A DNA stretch of 64,000 bases from Nymphaea colorata (GCF_008831285.2 NW_022204507.1:1800001-1864000), one strand, 5' to 3'; shown: positions 10,398 to 20,475, numbered from the stretch's first letter. Numbers and translations are program-made. The notes: generated by a model from the sequence alone, not told the origin.

Positions 10398-10830
10398 CAA
10401 GAAGGGGATTGGGTTTTCCTAAGACGACCCCCCAATGGCTGCTAGGTATGCGAGGGGCAGGCCAAAGTAAGTTGTTGTCAAGGTATGTTGGTCCTTATCA
10501 GATTTTAAAGAGGACCGGGAATCTCGCTTACGAACTGTAGTTACCATTGGGCAGCACCATACACCCGGTCTTTCATGTTTCCAAACTCAAAGCGTGCCTC
10601 AAGCCACCGACAGAGGAGAAGTTGTAGCAGCCCCCGCCTTGGCGATTCCCTCTGGCATCCAACCCCTACGTCGAGTAGGAGTACGACGACGACTCAAGGC
10701 GAATGGAAAGTGGGCGGTACAGTGGCTGATTGAGTGGCTCTCTGAGGAGGAGTTACCAGCATCATGGGAAGATTCAGAGGACAAGCAGATGCGGTTTCCA
10801 TCCTTCACATCTTGAGGACAAGGTGTTATT
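10398..10830 (+). pseudogene. Gypsy integrase C-terminus and chromodomain-like tail
   Basis: The interrupted integrase resumes here. In shifted frames it reads SRYVGPYQILKRTGNLAYEL, then IHPVFHVSKLKACLKPP, the usual integrase C-terminal motif of plant chromoviruses. Further on, VQWLIEWLSEEELPASWED and MRFPSF are followed, one frame over, by HLEDKVLFKGG. This matches the chromodomain-like tail that ends pol in this lineage and is thought to guide insertion by binding modified chromatin. There is an in-frame stop near 10540 and at least one frameshift near 10800. The lineage within the chromoviruses is not decided. Confidence 0.8.
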
Positions 10831-10845
10831 CAAGGGGGGAGTATT

Positions 10846-11089
10846 TGTTACGATCCATATAGGGATTGTGGGAGGCAGAAGTAGTTTATTTCTACTAGGT
10901 CTTGTTATTTGATGTTTTCAGTATGGATCTGATTTCAATAAGAGTCGGTCCAGTCTGGACCCGTTATACTTGTACTTAAGCTTGAGATTTGCCCTAATTA
11001 AGCATGGTTGTTGATTGCCTTTCTCTCTCTCTCGTTCCTTCCTCTCTTCTCCTTCCTCCCTCACGACCCTTGTTAGTCGACGACTAACA
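10846..11089 (+). repeat. Gypsy 3' LTR (244 bp, tentative end)
   Basis: A purine tract (CAAGGGGGGA, 10831-10840) precedes a segment that begins TGTTACGATCC and ends GACTAACA. This gives TGTTA/TAACA terminal inverted repeats. A partner LTR is not found in 1-1300, so the end rests only on the terminal motif. CT-rich sequence lies in its second half. Confidence 0.65.
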
Positions 11090-12560
11090 CTAGGGTGGTG
11101 AATATGACTTTGTATGACTTTTGATTTAAGACTTACCATTGATTGAGGAGTCTATTTTATTTGGTTGGTCAACCTGTGATTTTCTGCCTCTGTATGTTGA
11201 ACAAGGTGAAATGGTGGTGTCTCTGTGATAATTAGGATGATGCATCTAATAATGTCACTTATTCAAGTTTTATATCATGTCAGTCTTCCTGCTTGTTATC
11301 ATGTTGAGTCTCATGTTCTGTTCTACTTTTCTATTGTAGGTGCCTTCCCTCAAAATAGTTCTGGTGTGAAGTTTCAAGGTTCAATTGTTCCTGCCATGGA
11401 AAGATAAACATGGAGATTAAATGTCTGATCATTTTCCTTATGCAGGAAATTTAGATTGTCGATTAAATGTCTGATCATTTTCCTTATGCAGGAAATTTAG
11501 ATTGTCGCCACTGTTTGAGCAGTTTGGTGTGTTTAAATAGTTTTTTTGGTCAAAAGTTTGAGATCTTACAATTCAAGTAATTGATTATCACCTTCTCATG
11601 TAAGAATAGTGTCTTTTCTGCATTTGTCCGAAACAATGTCATCACTTATAGTATTCAACCTTACACTGTGAGCAACTAAAGCTCAAAAACTTTACAGTCT
11701 CTTACACCTTTTGCATGTTTATTAGATGCAGTCATCTTCTAATGCTAAAACCAAAATCTAAACATGGTTTTAGAGTCTTCTATACATTAAATTAATAGCT
11801 ATCAAGTATTCAAAAATTGAAAAGCTATGTAGGATCCATTTCTTTTCTTATGTTTCTCTCCTTTTTGGGCATTCTGCTTGTACCTGTCTCTCCATAACCA
11901 TATCAACCGTTCCTAGATTATTTCTTTCTTGTTTCGCTGCATGATTCATTTAATATGATTATTGTTGCTTTATTGTTCTCCTCAATTGCTTTGACCTTTT
12001 TTTATTTGAAGTTGTGGAAGCATATAATGGGACTTCTTCAAGTGCCACAGAAGTTGCTGATATGACCAATGATGCACAAGAAGCAATTCCTGGTGAACAG
12101 CTTGTGAAGGTAGAAAAGAATTCATTTCGTCAAGAAAAATGTTCATGTGCATCGTGAGAGAAGAACGTTGCTCTGTTAAAGAAATGCAGGAGAGAATGAA
12201 CTCTCTCCAACTATATCTGGAAAAGATACACAGAGATTAAATTCTCAGAGCTTGAGCAATCTAAATAGAAATTATGAAGGAAAAATTGAAGGAGAAGACT
12301 AGGCACTCCATGGACCTAGAATAGAAACAAAAATATCTTAAGCAAAAACTTGACTGAAGAATGTGCCAGGGAGTATGAGCAAATGTACTATTCGTTCTGC
12401 AAGGCTTGAAATTTAATCTCAAAGAAAAAGTTATGATGAGAGCTTGAATAACATTGATTTTCTTGTAATTTAATTTCTTTTATATATACCAGCTGTCAAT
12501 GATGGTCGTGTTTTTGGCGAGCCACTGGAACACTTCCTTTGCTGAACATCAATCCAATCA
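11090..12560 (+). pseudogene. Exon-like remnants of an unidentified gene
   Basis: Three pieces look like plant exons. (1) After a pyrimidine-rich tract and TTGTAG at 11330-11339, a frame reads GAFPQNSSGVKFQGSIVPAM, ending in AAAG|ATAAAC, where a GT donor may have mutated to AT. (2) After TTATGCAG near 11493, KFRLSPLFEQFGVFK then stop. (3) At 12011-12155, VVEAYNGTSSSATEVADMTN and onward to VKVEKN. It is followed by charged, coiled-coil-like traces (REKNVALLKKCRREMNSLQL) broken by stops up to about 12350. The family is not recognised. Stops and the lost donor suggest a dead gene or captured fragment. Confidence 0.4.
11415..11506. repeat. Perfect 46-bp tandem duplication
   Basis: The 46-base unit beginning GATTAAATGTCTGATC occurs twice without change, at 11415-11460 and 11461-11506. 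Each copy holds a pyrimidine tract plus TTATGCAGG, which looks like a splice acceptor. Perfect identity suggests a recent duplication. Confidence 0.95.
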
Positions 12561-13204
12561 TCACGGCCCCCTCAGAGGATGTCAGCAATAAAATAGAAAA
12601 CCATAAGAAATAAACCGGCAGTGCCATGAAGAGAGTTGAGGAGAAGCACCAATGGACAGGAACCTAGCACACATTTCTGATGGGGCATTTCAGTGGAAAT
12701 AGACTGGACTAGCTGTCACTAGCCATGCCTCGCATCGAGGAGCTGTCTCCTGATCTGCTCCTGCATGGTGGGCAAAGAAAATGATGATGAAGAAAAGGAG
12801 GAGGAAGACTTTGAGGAAGGAATTGCCCATCACTCGTTCTTCATCAGCATCATCTTCCTTCTCCTTTGATTCTCTTAATTTCTCTTTCCTTTTTTTTTTT
12901 TGCAGGTAATTAGGTAATGAATGAAAACAAGAAGATTTGGATGCCTTTCCAGGCAAGTCGGGCGGTAGCAGGGGAATCATGTTCTCTGAAATGGAAAAAA
13001 CAGGTCGAGCCTTTGACCTAATGGGCCAACCGGCCCCTCGAGTAGCTGGTTCCATTACCCGAGCCTAGCCTGTTATTTTGTTGGGTTGGGACGGGCTCTT
13101 TGGGTTGAAACCTGTTTAATTCATAACGGCACCTGCGTACGAGGTGACGGCCCAGCTCGGTGCCCATGCTTAGCTTCTGCCACAACCCCATGTGCTGGAA
13201 GTGG

Positions 13205-13690
13205 TTATTGAGAAGGTTAAAATTCGACTTTTAATGAACAGAGGTTCAACAAGCTTTTCTTAAGCTGGATCATTACCTCTCTCTCAGATCCTATGCATGG
13301 CCAAGTGCTTGGCCTATCTATATCATTTGATATCTCGTCATCCCTCAAACACATGTATGATGCTAGATCAAGAGCTAGAATTCATCCAAGGGGACAATTT
13401 CAAAAATCTTAGAAAAGGATATGAGTTTATAAATAAATATCTTTACAAGGTTCAGAACCTTGCTCACTAACTTTGTGCGTGCCTCAGAGCACAATGATAC
13501 ATATGATCTTGTATCTTATATTCTTGTTGGCCTTCTAGTTTCAGAATATGGGGTGTTAAAGACTTTTTTTAATGCTTTGATATCTAGTTGGTTCACTTCT
13601 TGTTCATGCAGAACAAATTCAAGAGGCCAAACATCTTGATAATAATGTTCGAATGCCTGTGCAGATCAAGCTTTTGTGCTTTCTATATCA
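13205..13690 (+). pseudogene. Decayed copia gag fragment
   Basis: In mixed frames this stretch gives traces of a copia gag (UBN2 type): FLSWIITSLSDPMHGQVLGL, SRARIHPRGQFQ, EYLYKVQNLAH-like and YDLVSYILVGLLVSEYG, in the normal order. Several frame changes and stops separate them. No LTRs, primer site or pol are seen nearby, so it is an isolated relic. A MITE follows 16 bases downstream. Confidence 0.55.
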
Positions 13691-13705
13691 CATAAACAAC
13701 TCTTA

Positions 13706-13952
13706 GGAGGCAGTTGGTTGACACTCTTCTCTAACCCAGTTTTGTGAAAACTAAGTTTTATGAAAACCAATTTTTTTGATGAGTTTTGGAAGCTTCGTTT
13801 CTTTGTTTGGGTGACACATCCAAAATCTGGTTTTTAGAAAGGAGAGCAGGTTTTTCACTCCTTTTTACAAAACCAGGTTTTCTCATAAATTGGGTTTTTT
13901 GATAGCACTCAAACGTTCAAAAACCTGATTTTGAAGTGTTACCCATACCCCC
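13706..13952. mobile_element. Tourist-like MITE (PIF/Harbinger type)
   Basis: The ends are imperfect inverted repeats: GGAGGCAGTTGGTTGACACT on the left and, read on the minus strand, GGGGGTATGGGTAACACTTC on the right. They are flanked on both sides by TTA (13703-13705 and 13953-13955), the target site of PIF/Harbinger transposons. The 247-base length and absence of coding sequence fit a Tourist MITE. Inside are several AAAACCAGGTTTT-like self-complementary stretches. Confidence 0.75.
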
Positions 13953-13955
13953 TTA

Positions 13956-15226
13956 GTTGTGAACTGAATGATTTATGCCACTGGATTCTGTGCTTCCTTT
14001 TTCTTCCAAATCCTTAACCTACGTTCACACTTCTAAGGGCGATTCTTCCTGCAAGGGATCTTGTACTCCCCTTGCGCATCAAACCCTAAAAAAGAAATAT
14101 GTTGGATCCCTTTCGTTTGGAGTGAAGTAACACGGTGCAAGGAGAAACAAAGAAAAGTACTCTTCTCATCTATGAGGCAGCAACACAGCTGGTTCTAAAG
14201 AAGATCAAACTTCGAACGTCCATTGCTTGAGCTTGACATAAAAAAGAGGTGGTTTCTTAATGAGAAGGGCACGGAAGACTTCTGAGGACTGACTGTTTAT
14301 CATGTGACACAAGAGAAAAAGGGCTTACCAAGCAACCAAAACAAAAAAGTAGTCCAGGAATGGATTTATATTTCTCCTGGTGGAGGGTGAACTGGCGTGA
14401 AAGGGGTGGAAAGTGAAACTCACCTAGGACCAGTTGATTTCCTTCGTTAATCTTGGCATGTTTCCCAGGATTCATGCACCAGCAGCCACGCCCCCTTTGG
14501 CAAGCCCTCTTCCAGTTTTACTCTCAAGGAAGAATAATAACGTGGGCGACATAGCAGATAACCTAGTTTCACATGTCTCATGCAAACAACTTAACTCTGT
14601 TTTTATTTTCATGTGCCAACAAAAGCAAGTTACAAAACCTAGTCTCTAGAAACCTGGTTTTATACAAGACTAGGTTTTGAAGAGTGCTAAAAGGGAAGCT
14701 CAACACAGCAGGAATTTACACTTCTGAACACATCCTTACCCACTTGAGTGTTCATGTCACTGTCATGTAGTTGAACAGATGATTTTAAGTTGTGTCTGCA
14801 TTTAATTTCATGGGAAAGAAGATATTGATGATTAAGCAGATAAAGACAATAGTATTATCGGTGAATTAATAACCATAGCAATAACTGGTTAATTGGGTAT
14901 GGTAGATTTTATTTGTCCCTTCCCTCTTACTGTAGCAGCCTTTACTCCGAAGTGTGATAGTCCCGTTCCTTGTTTTTATCTCCTACCGTGAGTCCAGTCA
15001 AGTTCTGCAGGTAAATTGAGCTTAAATTCAACAAGTATGGCCATAAACTAGTAAATTTTGCTGTTCTTTTTTGCGATTTTCAGGAGTATTCGTGCACATG
15101 TTCTGTAATCCCATGTCGTTGATTCTACAGCGCAGTCCCCCCAGACCCCAGATATGAAGTCATGAATTTACAAATATGTTTCACGACAATCCACTTTTGG
15201 AGGAAATAGCACCAAATGCATGATTC
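13956..15226. other. Intergenic region, no gene recognised
   Basis: Only short unconvincing frames are present. A perfect 13-base inverted repeat (CAAAACCTAGTCT at 14633-14645 and its complement at 14667-14679, 21-base loop) lies in a segment that resembles an end of the MITE at 13706. The last part is the region downstream of the minus-strand PPR gene; no clear polyadenylation signal was picked out. Confidence 0.5.
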
Positions 15227-16810
15227 CTAAATTTCATTCTCCATGTCAATATCACCAGAGAAATCATTCAACAAGTTTATCTTCAAGTGATTTTTGATCC
15301 CATCTAAAAGCCGATAGGTCTCATCTATTTGAGGATGCAACTTATCGGCCGCAATAAACTCATGCATAAAACCATTCACTTCAACGAAGCTGCACCCTGG
15401 AACTTTTCTTACCCCACTAATATTCATCATTTTCCTTAAACTAGCAACATCTTCCCACCTGTGTGCTGCAGCATAAATGTTTGCCATGATTGAATATATC
15501 CCACCATCTTCTGGATCCAATTCCAGGAGATGCTTCACAGCATTCTCGGCAATTTCAACATTACCATGAATTCTGCATCCACCAAGCAAACCTCCCCATA
15601 CAAAGACGTCAGGCTTCATGGGCATCGTTCCGATCATTTCTAATGCTTCCCTAAGCAGACCTGCACGGCCTAATAGATCAGCCATGCACCCATAATGCTT
15701 CAACTCTGGAACAACCTTATATACAGTGTCCATGGAGGCAAAGTATTTCCAAGCCAAACCAACCAAACCGGCATGACTGCAAGCCACTAGAACACCAAGA
15801 AAAGTGATGCTATCAGGCTGGATTTCAGCCCTTTGCATATCATCAAACAGGTTCAGTGCCTGCATTGCATGGCCGTGCATTGCCATACCCATTATCATGG
15901 AATTCCAGGTGACCAAGTTCTTCTCACGGCTCTCGAGAAACAGACGAAATGCATTATCTATACAACCACATTTTGCATACATGTCGATCAGCCCAGTATA
16001 CAAGAACACATCCAATCTTATATTCCGCCGCTGTATGTATGAATGGACAGAACGGCCTTGCTTAAAAGCCTCCAATTGCCCACACCCGGACAGAACAATC
16101 ACCATCGCTACATTATCTGGTTTTACTCCCCCGGCAACCATCAGACCGAACAATGTCAATACTTCTCCAAATCGGTTGTTCTGAGCATAGCCCGCCAAAA
16201 TTGTACCCCATGAAAAGACATCTCTCGTCGGCATGTCATCAAACAATTGGCGTGCACAGTCGATCTCCCCAGATTTAACATACCCGTCAATCATGGTGTT
16301 GCAAGTAACAATGTCCCGACGTGGTACTTCCCCAAACAATTGCTCTGCGTCTGTTAGACGACCAAAATTGCAGTACATGCAGAGAAGATTATTGTGAACA
16401 AAAATATCAAAATCGAACCCGAACTTAATGCTCTGAGAATGAACAGACAGACCGGGATGGATCGACTGGAGAAGCACGCAAGCTTTGAGGACGAACGGGA
16501 AGGTGTGGGCATCAGGAGGAACCAATGAACGTCGCATGCGAATGAAGAAACGGAACGCAGAAGGGGCAGTGAAGCACCGAGTATAGGTCCTGATCATAGT
16601 ATTCCAGGCAAAAGTTGTGGGCGATTCAATGCAGTCGAAGACGGCGAGAGCATAATCAAGATTTGATGGATTCGGCTTCTCGGCGAAGAATCGAAGAATG
16701 CCGGCGATGGCATCGGCGTCGGTGATGAGGGATGTGACAATGAGTTGGGCGTGGATTTGCTTAAGATGCCGGATATTTGTCCATTGGTGTCTCAACAGAT
16801 GGAAAAGCAT
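15227..16810 (-). CDS. PPR protein, PLS class, E/E+ subgroup
   Basis: An uninterrupted, intron-less 527-codon gene. PPR proteins of this class are nuclear-encoded, enter mitochondria or plastids, and bind organelle RNA, mostly as site factors for C-to-U editing. From residue 62 the protein is tandem PPR motifs: TTFAWNTMIRTYTRC at 65-79, DIVTCNTMIDGYVKSGEIDC at 166-185, DVFSWGTILAGYAQNNRFGE at 197-216, NLVTWNSMIMGMAMHG at 298-313. The E domain (VFVWGGLLGGCRIHGNVEIA) starts near 402 and E+ (PGCSFVEVNGFMHEF) near 471. No DYW deaminase follows, so it would need a partner for editing. ATG 16810 is the first in-frame ATG: the frame extends upstream to 16981 but only from a TTG, and a TATA box lies in that extension. 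The RNA target cannot be read from the sequence. Confidence 0.93.
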   Translation of the reverse strand: MLFHLLRHQWTNIRHLKQIHAQLIVTSLITDADAIAGILRFFAEKPNPSNLDYALAVFDCIESPTTFAWNTMIRTYTRCFTAPSAFRFFIRMRRSLVPPDAHTFPFVLKACVLLQSIHPGLSVHSQSIKFGFDFDIFVHNNLLCMYCNFGRLTDAEQLFGEVPRRDIVTCNTMIDGYVKSGEIDCARQLFDDMPTRDVFSWGTILAGYAQNNRFGEVLTLFGLMVAGGVKPDNVAMVIVLSGCGQLEAFKQGRSVHSYIQRRNIRLDVFLYTGLIDMYAKCGCIDNAFRLFLESREKNLVTWNSMIMGMAMHGHAMQALNLFDDMQRAEIQPDSITFLGVLVACSHAGLVGLAWKYFASMDTVYKVVPELKHYGCMADLLGRAGLLREALEMIGTMPMKPDVFVWGGLLGGCRIHGNVEIAENAVKHLLELDPEDGGIYSIMANIYAAAHRWEDVASLRKMMNISGVRKVPGCSFVEVNGFMHEFIAADKLHPQIDETYRLLDGIKNHLKINLLNDFSGDIDMENEI

Positions 16811-16944
16811 TTGAAGCAAGTTCTCAAATGAAGGCGGGAAGTGGGCAGATCCCTCCTCAATCCATTGGGAAATGGCCTTCGGGCGCGGGTCCCCTTCCGT
16901 TCTTTTGTCCGAATCGAGACAGAACGGGAGACAGAACGACGAGG

Positions 16945-16952
16945 TATATATA
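16945..16952 (-). promoter_or_regulatory. Likely TATA box of the PPR gene
   Basis: TATATATA, within TTTTGTATATATACC on the minus strand, lies about 135 bases upstream of ATG 16810. Transcription would start about 30 bases downstream, leaving a leader near 100 bases. This supports 16810 rather than an upstream start. Confidence 0.6.
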
Positions 16953-16989
16953 CAAAAGGCTCGACGATTAACTAGAGCCAATCATGAAA

Positions 16990-17692
16990 TTTTAACCAAC
17001 ATATCCCCGTTCCCCCTTCCCCCAACACTGAAGGTGATCATCGACGTGCTCTCTATCTCTCTCACACACACACTCCCTCTCTCTCACATCTCCTACTTCT
17101 CTTTTTTTTTTGGTTGTTTTTTTCTTCTTGGCTTTTGTTTTTTGTCACCAAGTTTTTGTTAATGATTTTCCATTTGGTTCTCTCTCCCCCACAGCTTCGT
17201 TCGAAGGATAGTTTGCTGAAAAGACCTTTGAGTGTGACTGAAGCCCTAATTTATAGTGTTTGGGAACTATTCTAAGCTCATGCAGTTCTCGAAAAAAATA
17301 TTGGCTATAATAACTGGGTTCATCGAAGCATGTGGTTTGCTATGAGCTTCCATCATCGGACATAGAAGCCACCAATCACCCTGAAGGCAGGTGTTACAGT
17401 GTACCACCTTTGTCAGGTGGTTGGTAGCTCCCACCATCGTAGGTGGAAACCCATGAAACCCTAGCGCCCTCAGGTTTCACTTTTTTCTTTATGTTTAAGA
17501 CTAGGCTGTTGTGACCTAAAATTATGTGCTGGTGTTTGTTGAAACTTGATTGCATTGAAGAGACGATGCATGTTTGTAAAGGGTTTTAATGGATGGTAGC
17601 TGAAGGAGGAAGGAGGGGGATACCTCATTGTTGTAGATCATAGCCCCAGTAGTAAGGCTACTTACTACTGGCTCCCCATTTGTGTACACAGG
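16990..17692. other. Upstream region of the PPR gene, no gene recognised
   Basis: CT-rich tracts (17050-17210) with a T-run near 17102-17111 resemble a plant promoter or leader on either strand. The rest is ordinary AT-rich sequence. At 17368-17450 a motif around CCACCATCG/GTAGGTGG recurs loosely. No coding region can be supported. Confidence 0.4.
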
Positions 17693-17700
17693 ATTACTGG
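17693..17700. repeat. 8-bp target duplication, left copy (ATTACTGG)
   Basis: ATTACTGG directly precedes the hAT-type element and is repeated at 18163-18170. Confidence 0.9.
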
Positions 17701-18162
17701 TAGGGATGTCAACGGATCGGATTCGGATCGAATACATCTTCAACCATATCCGTTTTTTCGGATATTCATATATTCGGATTCGGATTCGGATTCGAATTCG
17801 GACGAAGCAAAGTCATATCCGAATCCGAATCCGAAATCCGATTTTACAATCCGAATCCGATCCGAATCCGATTTTTATATTTATATCCGAATCCGAATCC
17901 GAATTTTGAACCAAATTTTGCCATTTTTCAAGCATTAGATAGAGGATATTTGTCTAAAACTGAATCCAATCCGAATCCGTATCCGAATCCGATCCGATAT
18001 TCATGTATATCCGAATCCGAATCCGAATCCGATCGGATGTCATTTATTAAATCCGAATCCGATCCGATTTCTTAATCGGATATTAAATTTTTATCCATAT
18101 CCGTTTTTTTCGGATCGGATCGGTCGGATATCCGATTCAAATCGGATATATTGACATCCCTA
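17701..18162. mobile_element. hAT-type MITE built of GGATTCGGAT repeats
   Basis: This 462-base element starts TAGGGATGTCAACGGATCGG and ends with TTGACATCCCTA, a 12-base inverted repeat. It is flanked by the perfect 8-base duplication ATTACTGG, the length made by hAT transposases. The interior is mostly degenerate copies of GGATTCGGAT and its complement ATCCGAATCC. The left end carries the GGAT sense, the middle alternates, and the right end reverses, so it could fold into a long hairpin. It has no coding capacity and would depend on a hAT transposase elsewhere. Confidence 0.9.
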
Positions 18163-18170
18163 ATTACTGG
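18163..18170. repeat. 8-bp target duplication, right copy (ATTACTGG)
   Basis: It is identical to 17693-17700. Confidence 0.9.
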
Positions 18171-18985
18171 CATGATTATGTGTTCCATTTTGTCTACAAT
18201 TGAGAACATTCCTGGACTTCTTCCATAGAAATGTTTAGATTTTCCTTTATTGTCCGTTCTTACGTAATTCTTCTTAGGCTCGCCCATGGACTTTGTCAAA
18301 TTAATTGAACCGTGTGATCAATAGCTGATGTGAAGAAGGGAAGAAGAGGTGAAAAAAGAATGAAGGAGCAAGAAAATGTTATTCTAGGCACCAGTCTACA
18401 TCTTCCGTTGATGGCCATCTTAGAAATTGATCTTTGAAAAATGTTAGTTAAACCAATAGAAGGAAGATGGATGGCCTCTACCACAGTCTATGCCCAAGGC
18501 AACAACTGTGACGTGTATGTTGTCGACCTGGTTGACAGAATTAGTGATCACGTAGAATAAACCTGGGCTTTGGCCTGTCTTTTATCAGCTTAAAGTTTTA
18601 GGGCATAACTGTTGATGTTCGTCTTCCCTGCACCAAATCAAGTTCTTGATCATCATCTTCCAGTGTAGAGAACCAAGGCTATATATTGAAAAGCACCTTG
18701 TCCATATAGCATGCCCCAGTTGTTGAATTCCATTAGACATGCTAATAAGTTAGTTTACAAATGTTCTTTTTTGTATCCATTTTGTTCACTTTTGTCTACC
18801 TGGAGAAACTATCAATGGGGAGCCTCCATACATTAATTTCATGTCATAAACGTGATAAATTAGGTAGAATATGAGCATTGCTAAACATCATATGCTTGTG
18901 TATTACCAAGCAAATTGGGTTTAGAGACTACAAAAGACCACACAATTGGCAACAGCTATTACCCTATCCAATACGCCAGTGGTCA
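18171..18985. other. Intergenic region, nothing recognised
   Basis: AT-rich sequence with only short, unconvincing open frames on both strands. No repeat ends, RNA gene or domain could be recognised. Confidence 0.4.
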
Positions 18986-18989
18986 ATGC

Positions 18990-19490
18990 TGATCAATGAT
19001 CCGCTTGTCCCGAAATGACCTTACCCAATAGGGAAATCCCAATTTATTGGGCCTTTCGATACAATCAAATAGATTGCCATGAGAGCGCCATAGTCTAGGA
19101 GCCCAAACTATGTGATTTAATAAATCCTCATCCTCCTCTATCTATTGCAGGTCGAGGGTTCATTCTCCTTTCCCTTCTTCAAACCCCGATTCGTATTTTT
19201 CATATAGAAATCTCTGATCAACGATAGAATAAGATCCATTTTGCATCATATGTAACTGATTCCTTGGTTCGGACTGAAGAAGCAATGTCACTTGATCATT
19301 ATCAAACTGATTGCATTCTGTCCGTGAGTCTCCCACCAGAGCGCTTTTTAATAGGCCATGAACTAGAGCAGAATCATTCCCGACGAATCCATAAGAAGTG
19401 ATCCAATTTTGTTCATCGGGTCCCCAAAGATCTTGAGTGACCGATCCGGCAAAACAACTCAAAAGATAAAGAAGTATCTTTAATTTCTTC
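18990..19490 (-). pseudogene. ycf2: Nuclear plastid DNA insert: fragment of ycf2
   Basis: On the minus strand one frame reads [20 protein letters not shown], then [52 protein letters not shown], then EEGKGE and a stop. Past a frame change come [16 protein letters not shown] and a trace of RSFRDKRII. This is the C-terminal part of the plastid ycf2 protein, normally a large membrane-associated factor in plastid protein import. Several short in-frame deletions (after DLW, after HGLL) and a frameshift mark it as a decayed nuclear copy. Homology stops near 19490, where the upstream sequence is not ycf2-like. The surroundings are nuclear repeats, so this is not plastid DNA itself. Confidence 0.85.
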
Positions 19491-19721
19491 AATAGTATCA
19501 TTGGCAATGATCCTTGCCCCAGCAAATAGACAAAGGCTGCTCTTGCCATTTGTAGAGTTAGGAGAAGCCTTTCCTTGGGGTGTGAGCTGCTTCCAATAAC
19601 CACATTGGCTATGGCAAAAGTCATCACCAATATGTACATTGGCAACAATTCTTGCTGCAAACAATGGTATAACTCATTCCAATCATATTCCCCCTCTCTT
19701 GCTGCCCTACCTATGATGCAT

Positions 19722-19894
<173 letters not shown>

Positions 19895-20034
19895 GAATAA
19901 AGAAAAGACACTTTGATTGAAATTTATTATGAAAAAATTTAGATAATATGTCCATTCATGCACAAAGTTTACAAATTACATAGAATGCTTTACAAATTAA
20001 TGAGTCTTGATGTAATTCTCTTTGGTCAGTCCTA

Positions 20035-20245
20035 GAGAACACCTACATTCCCTGATTTACATGGCAAGCATTCATATCCAATGCATTCCTATATCTCTTC
20101 TTAACTTTGAGCTGGTTTATCATTGCTCTATAGTAATCATCTAGCTTCTTTCACAGGGCTGCTCTGTAAAGATCCTTTGTGATCCTGCGCACTCTGCCAC
20201 TGCTGGTTCTGGGAGGCAATGCTATTAGTCTTTCTCACCATATTT
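20035..20245 (-). pseudogene. Possible exon remnant, unidentified
   Basis: On the minus strand a frame reads ALPPRTSSGRVRRITKDLYR, then AAL, a stop codon, then KKLDDYYRAMINQLKVKKRY and RNALDMNACHV. The composition is protein-like and rich in basic residues, unlike the surrounding low-complexity sequence. The single TGA falls between well-formed halves. I do not recognise the family. It may be a decayed last exon. Confidence 0.3.
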
Positions 20246-20475
20246 TCAATTATCCACCCACAACCTCATGTATCCTAATAACACATGGAAGCGACATTAT
20301 GCACGTCTTGTATTAACAACATAGAAAGTGATGCCAGCTTAAGCCAAACGTACAAATAACATATAGTCTGCCATATTTTCAACATCACAAAAAGCCTCAC
20401 AATCGTAGTGAAACTAAATTAGACTATCCAAGCAAATTCTTAGTGCTTTAAAAAATGAAATAATAAGATTGTGAA

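Larger units (their letters stand above)
1050..11089 (+). mobile_element. Ty3/gypsy chromovirus-type retrotransposon, 5'-truncated and interrupted
   Basis: The order is gag, protease, reverse transcriptase, RNase H, integrase and a chromodomain-like tail, followed by a purine tract and an LTR. That is the Ty3/gypsy order. The chromodomain-like tail and the CFHCD-type gag zinc knuckle point to a plant chromovirus. No 5' LTR and no primer binding site of the usual type is visible upstream of gag, so the left end seems to be lost. A complete copia element sits inside the integrase region (4959-10392). All reading frames carry stops or frameshifts, so the element cannot move on its own. The left boundary given here is approximate. 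Confidence 0.85.

Noticed and set aside
12690-13055. Minus-strand 121-codon frame with a hydrophobic, signal-like segment (FLKVFLLLFFIIIFFAHHAG)
   Set aside because: The hydrophobic part comes from a run of GAAGAAG/AATGATGA-type sequence read in reverse. There is no homolog I recognise, and it overlaps low-complexity DNA.
15804-16184. Plus-strand 126-codon frame
   Set aside because: It is the antisense shadow of the PPR gene.
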